Of a DNA stretch of 64,000 nt, positions 57,580 through 64,000 are shown piece after piece. A program made the position numbers and the translations under genes. Source of the DNA: Diphasiastrum complanatum (lineage: Eukaryota > Streptophyta > Lycopodiopsida > Lycopodiales > Lycopodiaceae); assembly GCA_029204225.1 (NCBI GenBank), contig CM055106.1:40688368-40752367 (forward strand). Direction: 5' to 3'. Each line of letters opens with the position of its first letter. Within the stretch, counting starts at the first letter, position 1. Under the pieces are notes generated by a model. It did no database searches, was not told where the DNA came from, and saw nothing but the letters and a program-made list of their open reading frames with translations.

Positions 57580-58119
57580 CTAACTATCTGCTAAAGCTCC
57601 GCCAAGGAAAAAGCTCTTATGGGAGTTGGTCCTCCTCCAAACTGTGCTGAATATTGCTGAAGCAAAAAGAGAAAAATCAGCAAGGAAAATGGGCACCCGT
57701 ATACCGGGTAGAACTGATGAGTATCCATGAGCAAACAGGAAAGGAGAAACACCTGTGCTGGAACTAACAGAACTGTTATACCTATACCCAGCCAAACATA
57801 AATGCTGATCCCAATCACGACCAGAAGGAGAAACATAATGTCGTACATAATCCTCCAATACCCGGTTAATAACCTCAGACTGACCATTCGCAGAAGAATG
57901 ATAAGCAGTGCCCATAAGTATCCTAACATCCAAGATACGCATAAGCTCTGTCCAAAAACCTGATGTAAACTTGGTATCCCGATCAGTAAGTATAGATCGT
58001 GGGAGACCATGTAAGCGGAAAATCTCAGAAATAAATATACGACCACACTGCTCTGCTATAATTATACGTCTGACTGGTATGAAATGAGCTTGTTTAGAAA
58101 ACCTATCAACTACCACCAA
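57580..58119 (-). pseudogene. gypsy A3 integrase core, first copy, fused to leader
   Basis: VVVDRFSKQAHFIPVRR, ILTDRDTKFTSGFW and NGQSEVINRVLEDYVR, then stops being integrase after SSVLPGI at about 57.70 kb. It continues into gypsy A leader sequence (joint at GGGTGCCC), giving a meaningless C-terminus. Confidence 0.85.
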
Positions 58120-61100
58120 ACAAGAGTCATGACCACGCTGAGTACGGGAAGACCTAAAATGAAGTCCATAGATATATCAGTCCACTGGCGGGAAGGAATA
58201 GGCCAACTTTGAAGGAGACCGCTAGGTTTTTCACATGAATACTTGCTACGAACGCAAAAATCACAAGTATGAATAAGGTGGGAAAGCTCACGCTTCATGG
58301 AAGGCCAATAAAAATGTTCTTTCAAACGGAACAAGGACTTGTGAAAACCAAAATGGCCACCAACAGGAGAGGAATGGGCATCAAGGAGCTGTGGACGTAT
58401 GTCGAGAGTGCTGGGAATACATAACGAACCATAGTGAAACAAACAATGATTAAGAATGGAATAAATCTGGTGAGGGTGAGAGGAAGGACGAGAGGCAGAC
58501 GACATAACATCACGAAAGTCTGGACATGTGGCATAAGCCTGAGGAAGATCATCATACCAAGAGTGGAGAGACGTAACAAGACTGTAAGTAAGAGCAGGTA
58601 AACGAGACAAAGCATCAGCAACAGCGTTACTTTTACCAGGCTTATAATGAATATCAAAATGAAAGGACTGTAAAAACTGAAGCCAATGGTACTGACGATC
58701 ACTAAGATCCTTTTGTGTATACAAATAACGAAGTGACTGGTGATCAGTAGAAACATCAAACGGAACACGATACAGATAACGACGCCACTTCTTTAAAGCA
58801 AAAATGATAGCAAACAACTCTTTTTCATAAGTGGAATAACGTTGCTCATACGAACGAAGACGACGAGATTCATATGCAATAACACACTGACGTTGACATA
58901 ACAAAACACCTAATCTTGTGGAACTAGCATCAGTCTCAACAGCAAAACGCTGGGAAAAATCTGGAAGACATAAAACAGGGGCAATGGTAAGCTTAACTTT
59001 CAAAGTATCAAAAGCTGATTGACATGCAGGAGTCCAAGCAAACGAAGTTTCCGTTTTCAACAGAGCATGCAAAGGAGATGCAAGAGTGGCAAAATGAGCA
59101 ACTGGTTTACGAAGATGGATAGCAAGACCAAGAAACATACGAACATCATGAACATCAGCAGGCACAGGCCATGAAAGAATAGAACAGACTTTACGAGGGT
59201 CGAGGCGAATAGTACCATTAGTAACAAAGAAGCCCAAAAACTCGATTTGTACAACAGCAAAAGAACATTTAGAACGTTTAGCATACAGATGATGAGTAAG
59301 TAACAAAACAAAAACAGAATGAACGTGCTGAACATGAAGAGAGAGAGAGTGGTGCTATAAATGAGGATATCGTCAAAATAAACAATGACACACTTTCCAA
59401 GCAGAGGACGAAAGATGTTATTCATGACATTCTGAAAAGTGGGCGGGCCATTGGTAACACCAAAAGGAAGGACAAGAAACTTATACAGACCAAAGTGGGT
59501 ACGAAAAGCTGTCTTGTGCTCATCAGGAGGATGCATACGAATCTGGTGATAACCGGAACGGAGGTCAAGTTTAGAAAAGATCTTGGCTTGTCCTAATTGG
59601 TCAAACAGGTCATCCATATGAGGGATAGGGTACTGATTACGGATAGTAAGTTTATTTAAAGCACGATAATCAATACATAGATGTTTAGTACCATCCTTCT
59701 TATCAACAAGTAAAACAGGAGCACCAAAACGACTGTGGCTAGGAACAATAAGGCCTTGACGTAATAAATCAGACACTTGACGCTGGACTTCCTCGCGCTC
59801 AACAATAGACATACAAAAAGGAGGACGAGAAGGAGGTGATGCAGAGGAAACAAGGTCTATATGGTGGTTGACATCTCGTAAAGGTGGTAACTGAGTCGGC
59901 TCTCTAAAAACATGCTCAAATTCACGCAACAGTTCAGAAAATACCTGTGGCAAAGGTGGTGCATCCGCAATAGGCTGGTTGAACAGAAAGAATAGCCGCA
60001 CAGTGGACCTTCGGGAGGCTCCGTATGAACTGCTTCCCGGAAATAAGCTGATAGTCTTGCCGAGAATCAATACTGGAAAATATATGTTGAGTACTATCAT
60101 GAGAGAATGTCAATGTCTGCTGTTGGAGGTCTATTGTAACCGCACCAAGGGATGCAAACCAATCAGCACCGAGGATAAGATCGTACCGTGTAAGTGGAAT
60201 AATATGAAAATCTGCCTGACCAAGGAAGTCTCCAATCCGATATGAAAGCTGCTGATACATCTGCGTGCTAGGAAAAGAGTGTGCGCTGGCAACCTCAACA
60301 TGCAGGGGATGAGGCGTAGTGACTGGCATAGCACGAATGCGTGTAGTAATATGACTACTGAGAAACGAGTGAGTGCTACCCGTGTCAACAAGGGCAATAA
60401 ACTCACGACCAGTGATACGTACGCGGAGACGGATATGGCGTGGATCCGGCTTACCAGCCCAAGTAGCATAAGCAAGCTGAGCATGGCATACAGCTAGATC
60501 AGGGGGATCAGAAACAGGCTCAGTGGGTGTGGCAAACTGATCAACAGGTGGGTCATCATCAAGAATATGAAGGCATATGGCAGAATCAGGGCTATCATCA
60601 GATGTGTCAGCATCATGAAAATAGACGGCAGTAGCAGTGGCAGGCTGTCGGCAATCACGGGCGATATGATCAGGACTCTTACAGTTGAAACATAAGCGCT
60701 TTTCACGGATCTCAGACATCTCAGGCTGTGAGTAGCGACGAACAAAAACAGGACGAGGAGAAAAAGGAGGACGTGGTGCAGAAGGAAGAGTGGACGAAGG
60801 TGAACTGACAGATGTGGGACTAGCAGAGGATGGAGAGGAAAAAATAGGACGTGTGAAAGGACGCGAAGGACGAGAAACAGAGGAAGAGATGGGAGAGTAC
60901 TTGTGCTGCAGTGCGGTAGCAAGGGAGATGGCGTGAGAAAGAGTGAGTGGAAAAAAAGAAGAAACATGATACCTGAGTGCGCCTCGTAGACCAGCAACGT
61001 AGCGAGAGATGAGCTCCAATGTAGAAATATCTGGGAATAGATAGGAAAGCTCTGTAAACCGTGTCGTATAAGCAGCTAATTCACCAGTGTGAGATAAACT

Positions 61101-61400
61101 GCGAAAGATGTCGCGCTGTCGAATAAGCCACTGAGGATCAATCATCGCTAGGCGGAGTGCTGTCATAAACTCTGTCCAACTAGCAAGGCCAGAGTGTGAA
61201 GCCGTCTGGCGAAACATGCGCCACCAAGTAGCAGTACGGCCCTCCAAATGTAAAGCAGCCAAATGTATCTGCTGAATGTCAGTCTTAGGAAACATAAGGA
61301 AGTAGGTCTCAAGCTTAGAATAGCGATTCTTGAGTTCATTCCCATCGGATGACCCAGAATACACAGTAAGCTGAACTTTATCCTTAAAGTCTCGTGGCAA
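58110..61400 (-). pseudogene. gypsy A3 Gag-protease-RT-RNase H
   Basis: The most complete gypsy A coding region in the window. Frame 61400-59934: Gag core (QLTVYSGSSDGNEL, TATWWRMFRQ), zinc knuckle CFNCKSPDHIARDC, protease LVDTGSTHSFLSS. A frameshift near 59985 leads to frame 60100-59057 with RT motifs CIDYRALNK and YFDDILIYS. An extra GA unit in the GAGAGA run near 59340 shifts the frame again into 59306-58110, with RNase H VETDASSTRLGVLLC and integrase finger HSSPVGGHFGFHK. A one-base loss near 58150 then ends the frame at the integrase core. Confidence 0.88.
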
Positions 61401-61466
61401 AGGACCAGAAGATGAAGGAGTCTTGGGTGGTGGAAATGTACGCTGTGGGGGAACAGGTGGAGATAG

Positions 61467-63446
61467 TTGAGTGTGCGAGGAGCATGCTCAAGGCAAAGGG
61501 GTTGCCAAATTCTTTTTGGGCGCAAGCGGTAGCAACTGCTGTTTTTCTATTAAATAGAAGTCCAACCAAAGCAGTTGAAGGAATCATGCCAGAAGAAGCA
61601 TATAGTGGCAACAAGCCCAAAGTGGGCAGCCTACGAGTATTTGGGTGTACGGCATATGCACATATACCAAAGGACTTGCGGAAGAAACTTGATGCAAAAT
61701 CCGTGAAGTGTATCTTCCTTGGGTATAGTGAAGGTGAGAAAGCCTATGTGCTATATGATCTCGAAAACAGGAAGAAGATCCTAAGTCGAGATGTCATCTT
61801 TGATGAAGAGCATTCACCCAAGATACAGGAGCAGCAGAAGGATGGAACTTCTGAGTTCCTACCCGTGATTGATTCCACGGATGAGGAGCCTAGTCAAGAG
61901 TCCTATGAGCCTCAAGTGCAAGAGCAACAACAGGAAATCGAACCTACTAGTTCGAGACCTCTTTTTGGCCAAGTACCAGAAGCCGAAGTTGGGGACAAAT
62001 GGAAGACTAAGACAGTTCCATGGGATACGTGGTCACCATCCACATCACCTACTGCTAGGAAGAAGCTACCTAGGTGGTATTGGGAAACAATCAAAGAAGG
62101 TCAAATGATGGAAAAGGAGAGAGTAGTGAACAGGGTGTCAGAAGATCTCTTAGGTCTCATGAGAGACAAGAGACTAACTTTGCTGTTATGTCCACTATTC
62201 TGAATGCAAATGAGCCACAATTCTTTCACGAAGCCGTGAAGGAAAAGGTATGGCAACATGTTATGCAGGAGGAGTATGACTCCATTGTCAAGAATGACAC
62301 ATGGGAGCTCACTACATTGCCAGAAGGGAAGCAACCAATAGGTTGCAAGTGGGTCTATAAGACCAAGTTTCATGCCAATGGAACAGTGGACAAGTACAAG
62401 GCAAGGTTGGTGGCGAAAGGCTATGCCCAGCAGGAGGGGCTAGACTATGATGAGACATTCGCACCTGTTGCTAAGATGACATCTATCAGGACCGTTTTGG
62501 CCATAGCCTCATATTTTGATTGGGATGTCCATCAAATGGATGTCAAGAGTGCCTTTCTTAATGGGCACCTACAGGAGGAGGTTTACATGGAACAACCGCA
62601 GGGGTTTGAGATAACAGGCAAGGCGAATCTGGTTTGTAGGCTTAGGAAAGCCTTGTATGGGCTCAAACAGGCACCAAGGGCTTGGTATAGCTGAATTGAC
62701 GAGTACTTTGCAAGGCAAGAGTTTGAGAAGAGTAAGTCTGATTGCAATCTTTATGTCTTCAGGGAAGGAGAAGACTTTGTGGTTGTTGTGCTCTATGTGG
62801 ATGATCTACTCATCACGGGAAGCAATAAGAAGCTTATTGCTTGTGTTAAGAAAAAACTTTCTAGTGAGTTTGAGATGAAAGATTTGGGTTTGCTACACTA
62901 TTGCCTAGGAGTTGAGGTTTAGAAAGGGAAGCGTTGTTTTTTTATCTCACAGGCAAAGTATGCACAGAAATTATTGAAGAGGTTTAACATGCGAGAAAGC
63001 AAACCAATCATCACACCCATGGATGCAAGCAACAAGCCATCAAAAAACGATGGTCCAACATTTGCAGATGAGACGCTCTATCGTCAATTGGTGGGCAGCC
63101 TGATTTACCTTACTACCACCAGGCCAAATATTGCTTATGCGGTTGGGATCGCAAGTCAATTCATGAGTAAGCCTATCGAAGCACATTGGAAGGCAGCCAA
63201 GCGGATCCTACGATATGTGAGAGGGACAATGACTTATGGGATTGGATACACAGATGACGGGGACCTTCAATTGGAGGGTTATTCAGATTCTGATTGGGTA
63301 GGTGATAGAGACGATCGGAGATCGACGACAAACTATTGTTTTAGCCTAGGTTCAGGGGCTATATCATGGTGTAGCAAGAAGCAACCTACTATTGCTCTAT
63401 CATCTACCGAAGTTGAGTACAGGATGAGGTTCGCTTGTGAAGCCAT
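61467..63446 (+). pseudogene. copia C1 integrase end, RT and RNase H
   Basis: Plus strand, resuming in integrase: ECARSMLKAKGLPNSFW, LLNRSPTKAVEG, LRVFGCTAYAHIPKDLRKKL and KCIFLGYSEGEKAY. A frameshift at about 62.1-62.2 kb leads to RT: TLPEGKQPIGCKWVYKTK, YKARLVAKGYAQQEGLDYDE, MDVKSAFLNGHLQEEVYMEQ and LYGLKQAPRAWYS then TGA (62692). The same frame continues with LYVDDLLITGSN, a second stop (about 62920), then RFNMRESKPIITPMD, LYRQLVGSLIYLTTTRPN and RNase H GYSDSDWVGDRDDRRSTTN and [12 protein letters not shown]. It is cut at 63447 by the copia C2 LTR within ACEAI. Confidence 0.9.
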
Positions 63447-63919
63447 TGTTGGAATGTAAATGGAATTGCTTACATTACCATAGGTTACTTTGACCGAAAA
63501 GGTCAAGAGTTGTGTAACCATGGTCATGTTATATTAGGCCTACTAAACTTAGAGTTAGCTAAGTTAGTATGAAATTAACTTGGTAGGGACTCATGGGTCC
63601 ACTAGGCCTAATTGTGACATTAAGTATCCCAACTTGACATATTGGAGGTACCTTATTCTTTCTATGTAACTTATAGAAAGTTGGATAGTCAATAGTCAAG
63701 TAGTTGGATAGCCAATAGTCATGAAGTTAGATAGTCATCTTGGGCTATATATATGTATGCATCCCATTTGTATGATACACTTTTGTAAGCACTATTGACT
63801 ATTCTCCTTGGCTGTCCACGAGTACAAGAGGGTTTCTAGCCATCTCTTTCTTTCTTTTGAGAATGCTTTGTGTGATTGAATAGTTAAGATCCTGGATCCT
63901 TAGGCTTCTATTTCTTACA
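63447..63919 (+). repeat. copia C2 5' LTR
   Basis: 473 bp, TGTTGGAATG... to ...TTCTTACA, immediately followed by the PBS TGGTATCAGAGCC (63920). It has a TATATATA box-like stretch near 63747. It interrupts C1 RNase H; the element continues beyond the window. The expected target duplication is GCCAT (63442-63446). Confidence 0.8.
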
Positions 63920-64000
63920 TGGTATCAGAGCCTTTAGGTGATCAGATTGCTTGCAGGAGGACGCCCAATAGGAAGCTTAATTCTTCCCCTTTTAGTAGCA
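63920..64000 (+). promoter_or_regulatory. copia C2 PBS and start of leader
   Basis: TGGTATCAGAGCC is complementary to initiator tRNA-Met. The rest of the element is outside the window. Confidence 0.75.

Larger units (their letters stand above)
56339..61467 (-). mobile_element. gypsy A3: LTR-less rearranged gypsy A sequence inside copia C1
   Basis: About 5.1 kb of gypsy A interior on the minus strand with no LTRs at either end. Reading leftward: Gag, protease, RT, RNase H and integrase to about 57.70 kb; then gypsy A leader (57.70-57.15 kb); then integrase again (57.15-56.34 kb). The left joint is within copia Gag, the right joint within copia integrase. Copia zinc knuckle, protease and integrase front are missing. 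This looks like a replacement or template-switch product, not an ordinary insertion. Confidence 0.85.

Noticed and set aside
63455..64000. Missing last KDTA exon near the right edge
   Set aside because: The region is copia C2 LTR and leader; no Kdo transferase C-terminal motif is present.

Overview
This is nuclear DNA from a plant, most likely one with a large, retrotransposon-rich genome such as a gymnosperm, fern or early-branching angiosperm. The reasons are short GT-AG exons separated by introns of 7 to 17 kb, chromodomain Ty3/gypsy and Ty1/copia elements using the classic TGGTATCAGAGC primer-binding site, BED/DUF659-type hAT transposons, and a plant-type 3-deoxy-D-manno-octulosonate (Kdo) transferase. 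The sequence alone does not fix the species.

The only host gene I recognise is KDTA (WaaA-like Kdo transferase) on the + strand. Ten consecutive exons, found by conserved motifs and exact frame joining, lie between 18355 and 52670 and give 317 codons with no stop. The N-terminal exons (about 60-110 residues) and the last exon are not convincingly present. Three introns are stuffed with transposons: intron 2 (19181-26443) holds a complete hAT element; intron 6 (27815-34937) holds a LINE tail and a gypsy element; intron 7 (35036-51974) holds gypsy E, split by gypsy B, split by gag-only element D. Downstream of the last visible exon lie copia C0, split by copia C1, which carries an LTR-less gypsy insert and is cut by copia C2.

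Layout: 1-18.3 kb is a nested graveyard upstream of the visible exons. It holds hAT-1 (minus; pieces at 114-852 and 14882-15510), a non-autonomous hAT-like element (865-1710), a gypsy F LTR and pol relic (1721-2880), gypsy A1 (4766-7747), a LINE (about 9560-14545, minus), a hAT-2 relic (16.26-17.13 kb) and a chromodomain relic (17.14-17.54 kb). Then come KDTA exons 1-2, hAT-3 (19442-25723), exons 3-6, gypsy A2 (28714-33501), exon 7, the E/B/D nest (35.7-51.0 kb), exons 8-10, and the copia nest (53.6-64 kb).

The most interesting points are these. (1) Three independent gypsy insertions (A1, A2, B) with perfect 5-bp target duplications define LTR ends AGTTA...TAACT instead of TG...CA. (2) Element D is a very young LTR element coding only Gag plus a protease-like domain with an altered active-site motif. 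(3) hAT-3 has a complete 8-bp target duplication, palindrome-rich ends and an acidic, AT-hook-bearing C-terminal extension. (4) The gypsy A family shows repeated internal deletions and an LTR-less rearranged copy fused into a copia element. (5) The LINE has a coiled-coil ORF1 unlike the usual zinc-knuckle ORF1 of plant L1 elements.
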